64,000 bases of DNA from Amylostereum areolatum (GCA_012932865.1 SAXG01000031.1:1-64000), one strand, 5' to 3'; positions 12,082 through 24,371 are shown, counted from the first letter of the stretch. Notes: generated by a model from the letters alone, not told the origin. Numbers and translations: made by a program.

Positions 12082-12891
12082 CGGTCACTGCCCTGGTTCC
12101 AACCGCGCGGCAAAGGTGGTAATGCTTGCCAACGGCAGGGTCGGGATAAGAGCCGGCAGATCGCAGTTCATCTACAGAGCGTTGGTCTATGCAAACGAGA
12201 GATGGGGAGGAAAACGTACCCGCAACCACCATGCACCCATCTCTGATCAACAATCAACGACACTGGCGGGTCGAGTTGACGAGTCGGTGCGTCTGTTAGA
12301 GATGGGGCAGTCCTGGGCGATCAGGATCTGGCGTCGCCGGGAACGGGACTGGTGATAGAGAGTATAGCACGTACCAATCCGAAGTGATGTCGATAACTGC
12401 CCAGCCATCGACCAATCTCCTTCATCCGCCCCGCGCACATTCTAATCCGTCTGGTCTTATCGAGAGCAGTCACAAGACGAGACGGCGGTGTTGTTTGTAG
12501 TCAGTAAATTGCGCGATGAAGGCCGACGTTGATAGAGATGAATAGCGACGAAGGGCCTGGGTCCTAAAAGAAGAGAGAGAGGAGGAACCTGGTGGTAGTG
12601 GTGGTACAGAAGTGATGGAACACAAACTTCAGCGCTACTTTGGTCCGTGTTTCTTCAGGAAGGTTTCTTCTTTCCTTCCTCCTTCCTCTTCCATTTCTCG
12701 ACCACACCTCACTGCGAGAGAATAAGGCAAAAAACAAAAACAACGACGGATATGTACGAGACCCAAAAAGATGATGAGCCGTGTATCACGTATATATGCA
12801 AAGACATTAATACGCCCGGTATCGTACTGTACCGCAAACAACGTGTGATACAGGATTGTTTTCTGCTATAAATCTAAAATGCATTTCATGT
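12082..12891. other. Intergenic, no gene seen
   Basis: About 800 bases between the PLC fragment and the first member of the four-copy family. It contains pyrimidine-rich stretches (about 12665-12700) but no open frame that I can support. Confidence 0.5.
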
Positions 12892-14373
12892 CTAAGATCC
12901 CGTGCTGCATGGCCAAATCCACATCCATCCACCGGAAAGACTGGACGAAACAGGGTTGGAGACCACAACATCAACCCAGCGTACTTCACCCCATCTCCCA
13001 ACCATTCCCCAGGGAGTGAAAATGCCATTGAAAACGACCGCCATGTCGTCGTCCCTAAGCTGAACCAACAGCACCGAACCGTCCTTAACATCACAATTTC
13101 CAACCCAAGGATGCTCGAATGGGACCCTAGTTCCGACCAACCTTACCCGGATGGTGGTGGGGTTGACCGGTGACACTATCACGTCATACACAGCTTTCTG
13201 AAGGAAGGACGCCCCATATGTTTGGCTGCAACCATGCCAGCGAGCGGATGACGCCGGGCCTCCTTCCAATAGACGATGTAATGGCGTGCCTGCAATGCCT
13301 CGGGTCCACCGAAGATCTGCTTGTTGGAAAGGCGGGAGCTGTAAGTCATCCAAGGCATGAACGCGATCAAACCATGGGTTCGAGGATTGTTCGAAGGCCC
13401 ATGTTGTTTGGGCGCGGAGCTTGAGTAGAAGAAGTGTTTGAACGTTGAAGCAGAATGCAAAGCATCTCGATATGGCGGGTATGGTTAAGGGCGTCGAGGC
13501 AATTAGGGGCAGAGCGAGGTCGAGGATAGGAAGGGAGAGTGCGGCCATTTGATTGCTGAAAAAGATATCGGCTGCCAATCTGCCGTTAGTCACCAAAGCG
13601 TAGCTGATGCCGGTACCCATGCTACCTGTTCCGCATACATTTTAGCATCCAAAAATCGAAACGATATGAGAGACAAACCTCCCACAAACAGAGTCACCAT
13701 GGAAAATGCACACCGATGTAGTCGGAGCGCATCCAGCAGCTCGGAGATAGGTGTAAAGTTCGCAGGGATTTGAGACGTGAATACAGGGTATAGGGTGATG
13801 TAGGGAATGATGTCGCGCCAGACTTCACAATATGGCTCGCTGAGAAGATTTGACATATTGTGGGGACCTATCAGTGGGTGAGCAGTTATTGAGTGTAACA
13901 GAGAGTATCTGTCATAGAAGCGTACTGTCACAGATCCGCGGAGACCGAAGCTCATCGGTAAGGGTGCAGATGCATTCAAAGACTTCGGGGCAATGGACGG
14001 CGCATAACTGAGAGTACACTTTCAGAGAAAGGTCGCCGTGGCATGAGCGTGTGGTCATGGTGCGTTGATTGTGAGTGGCCAACGATGTCCTGATAGCGGC
14101 GAAGCACTCCATTTTAGCGGCCTCTACAAGCTGCTCGATGCGGTTGAAGGCGAGATCGACGAACTTCCAGTAAGGGGTCGACGATGCTAGCCGGGTGTCG
14201 TAGCCGATTCGGGTGTCCCAACCTGCATTGATGAGGCGCTGCTTGTAAATGAGACTGAGGTTCAGGATGCCTTGAACACGCCTGTTGGCCAGGGACAACG
14301 CAGTGACATCCCTATGCGACTGTAAGTAGCACGCGATCTCCTGGATCAGCTCAGCAACGAGAGAGACAGGCAT
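12892..14373 (-). CDS. F-box-like lineage family protein, copy A
   Basis: Three exons on the minus strand: 14373-13926, 13867-13679 and 13625-12892; the introns are 58 and 53 nt and the product is 456 residues. The N-terminus (LVAELIQEIACYL, then ALSLANRRVQGIL) looks like an F-box helix pair, expected to bind Skp1 in an SCF ubiquitin ligase. The middle is poorly conserved. The C-terminal part carries CFAFCFNVQTLLLLKL and ends with FNGIFTPWGMVGRW and GGWMWIWP. The same plan is seen in copies B, C and D in this window, with intron positions matched at the junctions before the PHNMSNLL and MGTGISY segments. I do not recognise the C-terminal domain. The start agrees with the starts of the three relatives. 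Copy A has diverged most in the middle, and its motif FTPWGMVG is the least typical version of SPWGIVG. Confidence 0.75.
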
Positions 14374-14670
14374 CTAGACAAGACGGAAGATCAGCACGAG
14401 AAGAAGAACTTCAGGCTAAGAGCACATACATGCACTTGATGGACAGCAGGAAGAGATTAAAAGGTAGCGATGGTGAAGCTTGATGTGTGTGTCGTAGACG
14501 GAAAGCAGTAGCAGAGTTGGTGCAGGTTTAAAAGCGAGGCGCACAACAAAGACCTTAGACTCACAGGGACACTTACAGAGATCAATCCATGGCCCGTTGA
14601 GAAAGAGATAGGCCAACCAAGCAGCAGAAAGATTTCTGGTCAGAATGAATTTCAAGCATGGTATAGAAGA

Positions 14671-14850
14671 ATGATACAAAGAGATACCCCATGTCGACGC
14701 ACTAGAAGTGAAATCGGCGCAGCGGTAGAAACAAATAACCAGGAAAAAGCAACGGAGCTGAATGATACAAAGAGATACTCCCTGTCGACGCACTAGAAGT
14801 GAAATCGGTACAGCAGTAAGTAGAAACAAACAACCAGGACAAAGCAATGG
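14671..14850. repeat. 91-bp tandem duplication carrying the core element
   Basis: ATGATACAAAGAGATAC starts at 14671 and again at 14762. Each copy continues with a diverged minus-oriented core (GACGCACTAGAAGTGAAATC at about 14694 and 14785). The two copies differ by scattered substitutions and a small insertion, so the duplication is not very recent. A divergent plus-oriented core follows at 14963-14985 with CACGTGAC between them (about 14890). Confidence 0.85.
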
Positions 14851-14962
14851 TGCCTAAATATGGTGCCGGGCCACATGGTGATGCAAATCACGTGACACTT
14901 TGCCACTGCTGGCAGTGCATGGCGCGCACCGATTCCTGCTCAGCTGCACATGTACAGTGCAA

Positions 14963-15048
14963 TCGATCTCACTTTCGTGCGTCGAAAGCCGGTTTGACTT
15001 GCATTGTTTATCAAAAGCCTCTTTCAGCGTCGGCTTGCTTTATACCCA
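14963..15048 (+). promoter_or_regulatory. Core element and TATA-like box before the 15112 gene
   Basis: A full plus-oriented core (ATCTCACTTTCGTGCGTCGA, 14965-14984) lies about 130 bases before the ATG at 15112, and CTTTATACC, a TATA-like box, lies at about 15037-15045. CACGTGAC is present upstream near 14890. The order CACGTG, core, TATA, ATG is consistent with a promoter role, but this is inferred from position only. Confidence 0.4.
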
Positions 15049-15111
15049 GCACCAGACGGCGCTCCCAACCGCTTTGATGAACAGACCACACTTGATCTGG
15101 GTTTTCTTGAG

Positions 15112-16482
15112 ATGGCATATGTGGTGATCATGAAAGACTCCTTTTTCGAAGTTACCATGGTATATATGTATGGTCAAACGGCAGGCCTCATCGCCATCCC
15201 ATATCCCTCTGCGCTCTATCTGAACATGATAGGCCAAGCAGCTGACTACTATGCAGGGTTTCGTAACACGCTGGCTGCAACAATATCACATTATAGAAGA
15301 ACACCTGGACGTCTTCCCGAGTACCTCGTTGCTCATGTCCCTCCGCGGTTTCCTCCAGAGGTCATATTTATGATCGTGGACATCATCCTTTCCCATTGGC
15401 TAATAGAAATGGTACACATGCCCGAGCAATTGTGCGCTCAGCATGCCCTCTTTACTCTTCTCTATGTGGACTCACAATGGCGCGCGTGTACTCTCGACCG
15501 CCTTGACCGTCTTTGGGGAGGGTCGTTTTTTCATGCATCCGGACGGTATGGAATATTTGTCTACTGGACACCCCGGCCACTCATTTTGGATTGCAGGATG
15601 CAAGACCATGGCTCCATCAAGCGTCTTCGGGAAGATGCCGCCAGGTATCTCAGATTGAAACCTCCATTCATCGAAGAGGATGACAATATCAGAGCCCTTC
15701 ATTCGGCACACGACCTCTTCCAGCGACGCCTTTCTCCATTCCCACAGACCCCTTTAATGCGCCTCCTCACTCGCCTTGTGCAGTACTACACCTATGATAT
15801 GGCCTCTTATGAAATAGCAGCCATCGGGGACCTTGTCAACGAATCATGGCGAAGGGTGAACGAGTTGCGTATGACCTCCCACGATCTCACGCTGATTGGA
15901 GGCATGGGCCGCTCTCTGATGTCCGGCCTTGGGAGCGAAGCTGATCTGTACCTGGTAGGGCATCCAGCCCGTACGTTGCCTCTATACCACTTTCTTGACG
16001 GATATTGATTTTCTGCCACCCGCTTAGTACGCATAGGCGTCTACCTCCTCCTTGCAGCTCAGGAGGGAAATTCAGATTTCCTGTTCAGCCTGGTCAGTGA
16101 TGGACGACCGCTTCCTGCCTAACTATGCCCTGATAGACAATCTTAGGATAGCACAGGAGGCGTTGATGCTTACCACAGAGCTGCTGCAGGAATGAGGGTG
16201 GCGACAGCATTTTTGGAGGTATACCATGATGTCTTACGCGCTGGGAAGTTCTCTCCAGGTTTCCCCTCATTCCCCCTCACGCCCCTCGTTCGAATCGTTG
16301 AAGGTCACATGGTGCACCAGCCAAGCGACAGCGACATTCTCGTGTACGACATCCTTACCTGGTACTTCAAAAGCGGAGCAGACGGAACAGAGACAATGTG
16401 TTTCGAGCGTTGGAAAAGGGCACTAGGGCTTTTGATAGCAGAGATCGATAAAGACAGGCTGGGTCGTTCAGTGCGGCAGTAG
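15112..16482 (+). CDS. Hypothetical protein, basidiomycete F-box-like type
   Basis: Three exons (15112-15970, 16028-16092, 16147-16482) with introns of 57 and 54 nt give 419 residues and an exact frame. The start at 15112 is the first in-frame ATG after a TATA-like box. The middle has RFPPEVIFMIVDIILSHW, an F-box-like or similar helical start, followed by mostly helical sequence (RLLTRLVQYYTYDMASYEI; LVNESWRRVNELRM). I see no catalytic motif, signal peptide or membrane span. It does not share the C-terminal SPWGIVG/GGWMW motifs of the four-copy family nearby. A conserved core element sits directly upstream. Function unknown; a substrate-adaptor role would be a guess from the helix alone. Confidence 0.7.
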
Positions 16483-16689
16483 GTTGAACGGGACCGGCGG
16501 AGGCGATACTTCATGTTGTAAGCTAAGTAGTAATGGCATAGTCTTTATAATATCGCCCATGAAAAAAATGAAGCCGGTGCGAATCAGGTATGCGTCCACA
16601 CACTATGTTTGATCATGAGTATTTGATGTTCAACATTCAACAGCCTCCAGCTTTCTCACTTGATGCCTGTACTTATAAGCTACATGCCA

Positions 16690-16832
16690 ACTGTGGGCCC
16701 CGGCGCCGCGCGTCGGGCCATCGGCACGTAAATAAAGCCAAGTCCTTCTTGCTTCAAGCTTTAGACTTTCTTTCACACTTTGCCTTTTGCCTTTGTACCT
16801 GCGTATCTTGATCTCACTTTTTGCGTTGAGCC
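16690..16832 (+). repeat. Core-bearing repeat block with TATA-like box
   Basis: The order GCGCCGCGCGTCGG, then ATCGGCACGTAAATAAAGCC, then about 80 bases of CT-rich sequence, then ATCTCACTTTTTGCGTTGAG (16810-16829) is the same as at 33950-34130 and, reversed, at 41235-41430. TAAATA sits about 80 bases before the core. The next gene on this strand starts at 17312. No open frame is shared between copies. Confidence 0.55.
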
Positions 16833-17311
16833 CGCGTCGACCCGCTTGAGTACTACGCGTCTGCCTTTTATTTAACCTCACAGTTACCTCTACCCGTTGC
16901 CCACTTTCCTCGCCCTCGACATCAGCAATGTCCCCAGTGCATTCAATCTCACCATCTCTTCGGCCAAGAGACCAAATCAGCCCGTGAACAAGGTACACCG
17001 ATCAATCATCCACGTTCGGTCTCCTCACTTACGCTGGTATTCTGCCGGTCTTCAATCCCAGCAAAAACACCATCAAGCCCATTGAAGCCTCGCCCGCACC
17101 AGTACGTCTGATACATACTCTTCCCTCGATCCGCAATCACTGACTGGTTGCGAAGTTGTACCAAAGTGTGGTTTGTGAATACTAACACCAGGCTGGAAAA
17201 TTTATGTGATTTGATGGTGGCGCAGATTGAGTGTCCGCGTTGAAAACTGAGCCACTTTACCGTGTTGCTCCTGGATTTCTCCACCATCTATCGTCCACAT
17301 TCTCATTCCTG

Positions 17312-18048
17312 ATGCCATTCTCCTCCATTCTCCGCGGCGACGATGCTGTGCATCCTATCATACTGTACCCTACTGAATACGAAGACGAGGGTGACGATCG
17401 AGGCCATCCCATTGTCCTTTCCGATGGTGAAGACAGTTTGTTGGATTGCCAGGTACGACCTAGTGAAGACGTTCCATGAAAAGCAAATCATTGACATGTT
17501 AATCACAGGTTGAAACATTACTGAACCAGCCCATGGATGCTGCCTCTTCCAAGAGTAGACAGCCTAGTGAACGCGGTGAAACAGACCACGGCAAAGATGA
17601 TGATGATGCAGACGATGAGTCTGACACTCGCCGGGCCAGGGACGCCCTCAACGATCTCCGTGCTCCCTTTAGGCCACGGATGATGCCACACGACAGTCAA
17701 CACACCTGGAACATTAACATGCAGGCCCTCGTCCGTTTGGAGATTCAGAAGGTCCTTGAAGAAATGCCAAACACTCCCCCTCCTAACAGCGGAGACAACA
17801 CCAAGGTCAGCGAGGGAAGCAAGGGCAGCGAGGGCAGCGAGGGAGTCGGAGGTAGTGAGGAGAGTGGTGAAAGTGAGGTGGATATGACTCCTGAGGAGAG
17901 GGACCAGGAGCGCGAACGATTTGCCCGTGAGCATTTCATGGAGACGCCCCCCCTCCCATGGCCACTGCGGTACAAGCGGGAGCTGATTTTTAGCTTGTAT
18001 GCGATGCAGCGGGAGCTCCTGAGAAGCCACGCTGCTAGACCTTTTTGA
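17312..18048 (+). CDS. Hypothetical acidic low-complexity protein
   Basis: Two exons (17312-17452 and 17509-18048), one 56-nt intron, 226 residues. The first exon is acidic (EYEDEGDDRGHPIVLSDGED). The second has DDDDADDESD, a Ser-Gly-Glu repeat (SEGSKGSEGSEG, about 17809-17844), a second acidic patch, and a C-terminus with PLRYKRELIFSLYAMQREL that may form a helix. No known domain, signal peptide or membrane span is visible. The exact frame across the intron and a strong donor (GTACGA) support a real gene. A disordered nuclear or retroelement-related protein is possible, but I cannot assign a role. Confidence 0.6.
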
Positions 18049-18649
18049 TCCTTGTACAACCTATCTTGGAGTTGTTATTGCTCATAAGTATTTGGATCTG
18101 CACCAAATGTCAGCATCTTCTCGCACTTTCTTGAGTTTGAAACATCCTAACATTGCAGTAAACCTGGCGTCCATAGTCTGATGAATCATAGATGTTTTGC
18201 GGGACCCCTGAAATAGCTTTCCCTAGAACCTCCCCGATGGCCGTGACTTCATACATACAGAACATCTTGCAAGTAGACCCTTCACGACGACTGATGCTAG
18301 AGAGGCAACTTGCAACTTTTGGCTGCTGCAAGTTGTACTTGACCCAGCTGTTATTCTTGCAAAATCATTGGATTTGCTCCAGCCCTTGCTCATTTGCTTC
18401 TCATCCGTATCGCCATTGCATCTATATATGGTGGTGGACATCTCATACAGGATAACAGACGATCTCATGATCGTGCGATGGCCCGTAGTCTCGCAAGCCC
18501 ATGTGATTGAGTAGTTTCTTCCGCCACAATTGCATATCTTTGTGTATCATACCCCGCATTGACACGTTGAACGATACAGGATAGCGTTCAAAATAAACAA
18601 TGAGGGAAGAAGGCGAGCACAGCGTATGACGAGAGAGTGAAATGATGTA
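18049..18649. other. Intergenic, no gene seen
   Basis: About 600 bases between the convergent ends of the 17312 gene and copy B. Short open frames exist on both strands, but none has motif or intron support. Confidence 0.5.
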
Positions 18650-20237
18650 CTAATCATCCTGGTGACAAGGTTGACTGCAAACACACGGCCAGAGCCACAT
18701 CCATCCTCCGGATCCGACCTGAATGTCCTCGAACTCTTCAACGTACCAAGAGTCACTATCAACATTATCCCAAACTCCTACTATCCCCCACGGCGACACT
18801 ATGCCGCGGAATTCGGTGAGATCTTCCCAGTTCTCCCGCGTGAGCGATATTGTACCCTGTTGCACATTGAAAACACCATCCCAGTGAGAAGCATGAGCCC
18901 AGTCTGGCGCCACACGGTCCAAAGGCACTCCCACGTTTTCAGCCTCAAACAGGACTTCATCGGATTCGACTATAACCGCAGTGGTCGTGAATGTGATCCC
19001 GGAGAGCGTGGGGTTGCTTCGGACTTGCTTACACCCATGCCAACGGATGGACGAGCCTGGCTGCTGCATCAGGTCCCAAAGGGGCGTGTTATGACCCCGA
19101 GGATTTGGGCCTGGACTTTCAAAGGCATTCAACGCCCATCGCGTTATAGTGGCGGTTGCAGGGGGAGAAAAGGGTAGGGCGTTAACCAAGAGACCGAAGT
19201 CACGATCGACCGTAGGAAAGCGGGCCGTTTGGGCGTGGAGTTTGAGCAGTAAGAAAACCTGCACGAGGAAGCACAGCGAGAATCGCCGGGAGAGGAATAC
19301 GCTCGGTAGCTTGCCCAATGGGTTGTTGAGCGGAAACGCTCGATGAACGAGCGGGCTAGAGCGAACTACAAGCTCCGGACTGAAAAATGCTTCCGAGGCG
19401 AGTCGGCCGTCTTGCATAATCATAGTCTTGATGCTGTCCGAGGATAGGTTGATGGCTTGGTTCCAATGAGGTCAACAAGGTTGATCGCATGAAGAAGACA
19501 TCATCCATACCTTGTGCCAGGGTTGTCGCGAGGAAAAAGATAAAGCGTTCTAGGCCGTTTGCATCCTCCATCGACATGGACCATGACGGCGCGGCCACAC
19601 TGTTCTGGCTGAGGGATAAATAGGCGCTATATGCAATGATCATTCGCCAGGCAATACGATTGACAGGGTTGTATAGGCCTGCTAGGTTGCAGATATCTGG
19701 CACAAACGGTCAAGCCGGGCACGGGCAACGAAACGTATGCGCGTAAAAGGACCTACTCTGATGGAGATCGAGGGATTGAAGTGCCGCACCGAGGGCAATC
19801 GCTTGAGCGAAAGTCTCGCCACTGTGAGACACGTGAAGGTCAGAATACACGGAGGCTGCATGCTGACACTTCTGGTCGATGGTCATGTCGCGCGGAACCT
19901 TGTCTAGAAGAGTCACCGCGACCGGCCAAGTTGATCCGCGCTTTTTCAGAGGTGCGTAAAGCTTGATCCCGATACCATGAATGAGATTCTCAACTCGGGC
20001 GCAGCGGGTGTTGAGATTTTTCCAGTAGGAAACCTCATCGGAGGAATGGAAGATGCCTGGTTCCTCCCCGCGTCCTACATCCCAACCTGCGTTCGCAGCG
20101 CGTTGTTTGTAGATGGCGCCCAGCTGCAACACTCCGTGCACGTGCTTGTTGGTGAGGGAAAGTGCTACAAGGTCATTGTTCTTGCAGATGTAGAGCGCAA
20201 TGTCCTGCACTAGTTCGGTAGAGAGGGTCGATAACAT
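18650..20237 (-). CDS. F-box-like lineage family protein, copy B
   Basis: Minus-strand gene; exons 20237-19757, 19696-19511 and about 19426-18650. The N-terminus LSTELVQDIALYI and LVALSLTNKHVHGVLQL matches copies A, C and D. The middle has NRIAWRMIIAYSAYLSL, and the C-terminus has RRFSLCFLVQVFLLLKL, then FRGIVSPWGIVGVWD and GGWMWLWP, the best version of the family end motif. Intron 1 (60 nt, 19697-19756) is clean and in the same place as in A, C and D. Intron 2 is not: the expected donor after LAQG (GTATGG, 19510) and acceptor (CAG before 19433) leave the next exon out of frame. A weaker donor (GTCTTC) with acceptor AAG at 19427 would restore it. So this copy either uses an unusual splice site or carries a frame lesion. 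A TATA-like box lies upstream at 20378-20384. Confidence 0.7.
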
Positions 20238-20375
20238 CTAGATGTGTGTCTAGCGAGTGTCCGACCAGTACAGCATGAGAAAAACAAACCGGAAGTGTCT
20301 GAAATTTTGTAGGGAGGTTGTGGACGGAGACGAGGGATAAGAGGGAGGGAGTTGATGGGAGCTGAGAGCTCTGAA

Positions 20376-20385
20376 CTTATAAACC
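20376..20385 (-). promoter_or_regulatory. TATA-like box for copy B
   Basis: TTATAAA reads on both strands here, about 140 bases before the ATG of copy B at 20237. Position only. Confidence 0.4.
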
Positions 20386-20559
20386 TGTCTTTTCTGTCTT
20401 TTGACATAGGTCGCGTTGTAAAGCCAACAAATGACGTAGAAAGGAGAAACAACATGGCCGCCAAAGAATGTTTTGGTTCGACGACATTAGTACTTTATTC
20501 TGGGCCGTTCGAACAAGCTGGGATTGAAGAAAGAATGTGGATGAAATAAGAAGCGGCGA

Positions 20560-21853
20560 TGGCGGGGTTCGGAGGACCCCACGTGGATTATTTAAGTACA
20601 CGCATATGGCGCGTATGTGGTTCAAACGGTGGTGTAAGGCGAGTACATTGATGACGCGGGGGTGTCGGAGTGTTGGGTAGCTGGAGCCGTGAACTAACGC
20701 AGGAGGTTGGCAGTGTAGGCGTTGCTGGCCGCTTGCCGGAGTGCGGGGTGCCGGAGCGGCTCGGGGACGTCCTCAAGCGTGTCCGTTCATAACCACCTGC
20801 TGCATGGGCGGAACGCCAGCGACGTCGGTAGGCATCACCCTCGACTGAAAGGTAACGTCAACTGATCTGAGCTATAGGGAACAAATCGCTATGCAATGCA
20901 GAAGGCCTAAAATTTGAAACCCGGTGGACACAGATGATGACGATCATGTATGGCATTATACGCCGTGCCCAGCATCGGCCGCTACTGGAGTGGGCACACT
21001 GAGTATGGCCATCAACTCACGGGTGATGATAGCCACCGTCTCCTTCTTCCCTCAGATGTCGTGATAACAAGCTACAGTGCCTGGTTGCGGCTTGAACGGC
21101 AACGTTAAGCTAATGGAGGTGAGTGTGGTGTGGGTTGCGTCCAGGCTGCGAACTCACCTCCGTGAGACCTCGGCGACACAGCATCCCAATTAGCTGAGCG
21201 CGACGAAGCGTTTCGGCGCGGTCGAGAAACATGAAAGGCGAGTCAATGGGTAAGCCGCGTTCGACGCACAAAAGTGAGATCGAAAGAGGCAGGTGCAAAG
21301 ACCAAAGACCAAGAACGTGAAGGGGCGAAAGACGTAACCAAGAGTCCAAGACGGAACATGTGGACTTGGGCGGCATCGCGAAATCCCGCGCGGCGGCCCG
21401 CGTGTCACGCGAGGTAACGCAAGTGTCACGCATTGTGCCGCTGAACGCGCGAACGCGTCGTCAACTTTGCCTCTTGACAAGCGCTCTCGATCTCACTTTT
21501 GTGCGTCAGAGTCGCTCCCATCCCTCTTTCCTCAGCATAGTACCGAGAGAACTCAACCTCGCCCTGAGATGTGCATTCATGTGCCGTCAATATTTCTCCA
21601 AACAAAGCCCCGCTGCAAGGCGACTCGGCGAGTTTGTATCACCTACTATGCGGTAATCATTTTCCCGAACAAAGCATGCCCCGTCGCAAGGCGATTCGAC
21701 AAGTCTGTATAACCTACGGCAAGACCCTGTGCTTTGTGCTCTTCCTTTGGGGAAGCTTCAAAAAGCTAGTATCTGAGCTCATTGTCGCTCGCCATTTTTT
21801 CTCACCCTGCCCCCCCTCCCCCCTACCTAGTGGTTTAATCGAATATCACTGCT
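20560..21853. other. Non-coding stretch with core-bearing repeats
   Basis: I see no gene between copy B's promoter and the F-box gene at 21854. Bases 21175-21290 (minus) are a partial copy of dispersed repeat R, including the CGTTTCGGCGCGGTC and ACATGAAAGGCG segments and a full core (21261-21283). A plus-oriented core follows at 21487-21506. Between the two outward-facing cores lie GTCACGCGAG, GTGTCACGC and CGCGAACGCGTCG. These are relatives of the CACGTG and ACGCGT boxes in the other pairs, but CACGTG itself is missing in this one. Confidence 0.6.
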
Positions 21854-23939
21854 ATGCTTGAGAGGAGTGACGTCGAAATCTCCGTCGACCTGAAGACCTA
21901 GTGCGTTATATACCTTTTTCGCCGCATGCGTATCATTCATAGTAGCCGGATCTAGCGATGGACTGCTCACCGTGGCTGGACGAGCGCGCATCCACGAAAT
22001 TGATCAGGCTCTCCTCCTGGGCCATTCCTCCGCCGTGGTCGCGGACCAAATCAATGACGGCCTTCGATGCCTTGAAGGCATCTTGTTGCAGCTGAAAGCG
22101 CGACGTAATGCGTGCCTTCCGTTCTTTTCCGTACCCCCCGAGGTCTTAGGCGAAATCCTGACCATTGTCGCCCTCATCAACCCTCCTACACCTCCCAAAA
22201 GGCCCCTATCCTCTACCCACAATCATAGGGGCTTCTCACAGAAGCATCAACCGCGATCTGACCGCTTGGGCTGGATCAAAACCGGACACGTTTGCCGCAA
22301 GCTAAGGAACGTCCTTCTCAGTATCCCTGCGCTCTGGGCAGGTGTTGTAACCCTTGTACCGTGGGTCCACGAAGAACTTTTGGCCCGCGCGGGAAGCATG
22401 CCCATCACTATCCAAACGAACACCTGTCGAGACCTTGTCCCCCTGGCCACAATTCGGTTTGCACAGGAGAACGTATGTCGGGCGAAAGTGATCGAAATCG
22501 TAGATCCCATCGACGATCCATTGGTGTGGGACTCGGACATCCTTGACGAGCTTCGAAGGCCATCTACACTACCACTCGAGCGACTCGTGGTCGAGCTGCA
22601 GCGCCCTCGCCTGACAAGCCGCCCATCACGTTCTTTCACAACATTGAATACCCCCTTCCTTCGTCATGTCTCTCTCACAAACACGTTCATCCCCATCACC
22701 TCCTCCCTCCTCACCTATCTTGAAATCGTCCACAATCCCCCGCTGTCAATCTCCTCGGCTCTCCCCTGGAGCCTGTTGTGGCAGGCAATCAAAGGGTCTT
22801 CACAGCTTCAGGTCATACGTCTCATCCAAACGGTCCCCTTTTTGACGCCGCACGAGATGGAAGAGCATCGTCGAGAACCGATTGTCAACTTACCCCACCT
22901 CACGGAGCTCCGGGCCCACGGGTTCGTCGAGGGATGTCAAGCTTTGTGGGCCCATTTGATCGTCCCCGCCACTGCCATGGTGGACGTCTGCGTGGATTGC
23001 GCGGAAGATTGGGAGGCAGATGGCGTTGGCGACGTCGACACCACATCGGCGGCCCATATTCACAGATTGACTTTTATCCAAGAACTGCTATCACACGCCA
23101 GAGCTTTACGCCCCGACATGCCTGTCACCGGCCTTTCGATTGTGGAAGACAACATTTCTGACATCCTTCGACTACGATTCTGCGCGCGCGTGAATGGGCT
23201 GCGCTCCCCCAGCCTGGCAATGACGCACGCTTTCGCATGCGACTTCACGTGCTTGCTCGACATCACATTGCATGGACGGGATCAGACCTCGGAGCTATCT
23301 GTGGACGTACTTCAGTATATCGGGTTGCATTTCGATGCTTCCTCTATAGAAGTTCTGGAGCTTTCCTCTCCCACATTTTACGAGGTCTCTCAATGGCGAC
23401 GTGCATTGGCCAGGTTCAGCAACGTGCAGGCACTGTCAATCGTGAAAATGCCATCTCTGTCCATCCTGTCAGCTATGGGCAGAAACAAGTCCCATGACAC
23501 ATTTGTCTTCCTACCTGCGCTACGGCGTCTCCAGATAGACCAGTTGCACTTCAGACCTCTCATCCCACTGTTCTTTCTTTCCCCCAGAGGAGGTGTCGGG
23601 CTCGAGGGATCAAAAGAAGAAGATTTTGTCGACATGTTGAGGTTCCGCGCGGAGATCAACCTCGGACTGCAAAGCTTGTCCGTCAAGGACGTGAGGCTAG
23701 CATGCAAAGAGTCACTCGGGTGGATGACCGGCGAGGACTGGGCCGCACAAGTAAATGCAGTCGTCCCGGAAGTGAAGATGCGGGGCTCGATTGTAAGGGC
23801 GGGATGTGCGAGAGATTGGAGGTTCACGGTCATCCAGAGCGATGGCCAGTCAACGGTGAGGGTCGTAGTGGTGAGCGCCATGCTTATGTCACTGCATGCG
23901 AATTGCCGTCTTACCATCTTCTCCAGTGATGAAACATAA
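21854..23939 (+). CDS. F-box domain protein with leucine-rich C-terminal region
   Basis: Two exons (21854-21900 and 21956-23939) with a 55-nt intron; 676 residues. The short first exon (MLERSDVEISVDLKTY) and the clean phase join fix the start. Early in exon 2 a coiled region (RCLEGILLQLKARRNACLPF) leads into the F-box: FFSVPPEVLGEILTIV, then W-I-K-T-G-H-V-C-R-K-L and LLSIPALWAG. This is the typical basidiomycete F-box-like pattern with an intervening loop. The remaining 500 residues are leucine-rich in the irregular manner of LRR-like substrate-binding parts. Expected role: substrate adaptor of an SCF ubiquitin ligase through Skp1; the substrate is unknown. It is not a member of the four-copy SPWGIVG family. 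Confidence 0.85.
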
Positions 23940-24334
23940 TCAAGTGCACTTGTAATCATACACCGGTGCTTTCCCATGTACTTGGCGTTGTTTCATATAA
24001 GCTATCTTTACTTCCCGAGGCTTCCTCCTGGCGCAATTGGCTAGTTGAGCGTACTGATCATAGCGGCGCCATACCACATGTAGGAGTGTGTATAGATACC
24101 AGGATACGTGGCGAGCGCCGAGCAGTAATCAATACGCAGATCAAGACAAACCTGCTCCTTTTCTCGTGATACGATCAGTATCAAAAAGACGTACAATGAC
24201 TTCCTTTCTCTATCACAAGCTTTGTCGGATGCTCCATGGTGGCTTGGAGGGCAAGGCAGGGCGACGCATCAGGAAGATAAAGGCAGAAAGGGCATAAAGC
24301 AGGCGATTTGTTTGGTGACCGGTTCATGCATATT

Positions 24335-24371
24335 CACCTTTGTGCGCCTCGATGCAAAGCCAGACTATAAA
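24335..24371 (+). promoter_or_regulatory. Diverged core and TATA box before the 24457 gene
   Basis: A diverged core (TTCACCTTTGTGCGCCTCGA, about 24338-24357) is followed by ACTATAAAAC (24363-24372), a good TATA box about 90 bases before the ATG at 24457. This is one of the cases where the core lies directly in front of a gene. Confidence 0.45.
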
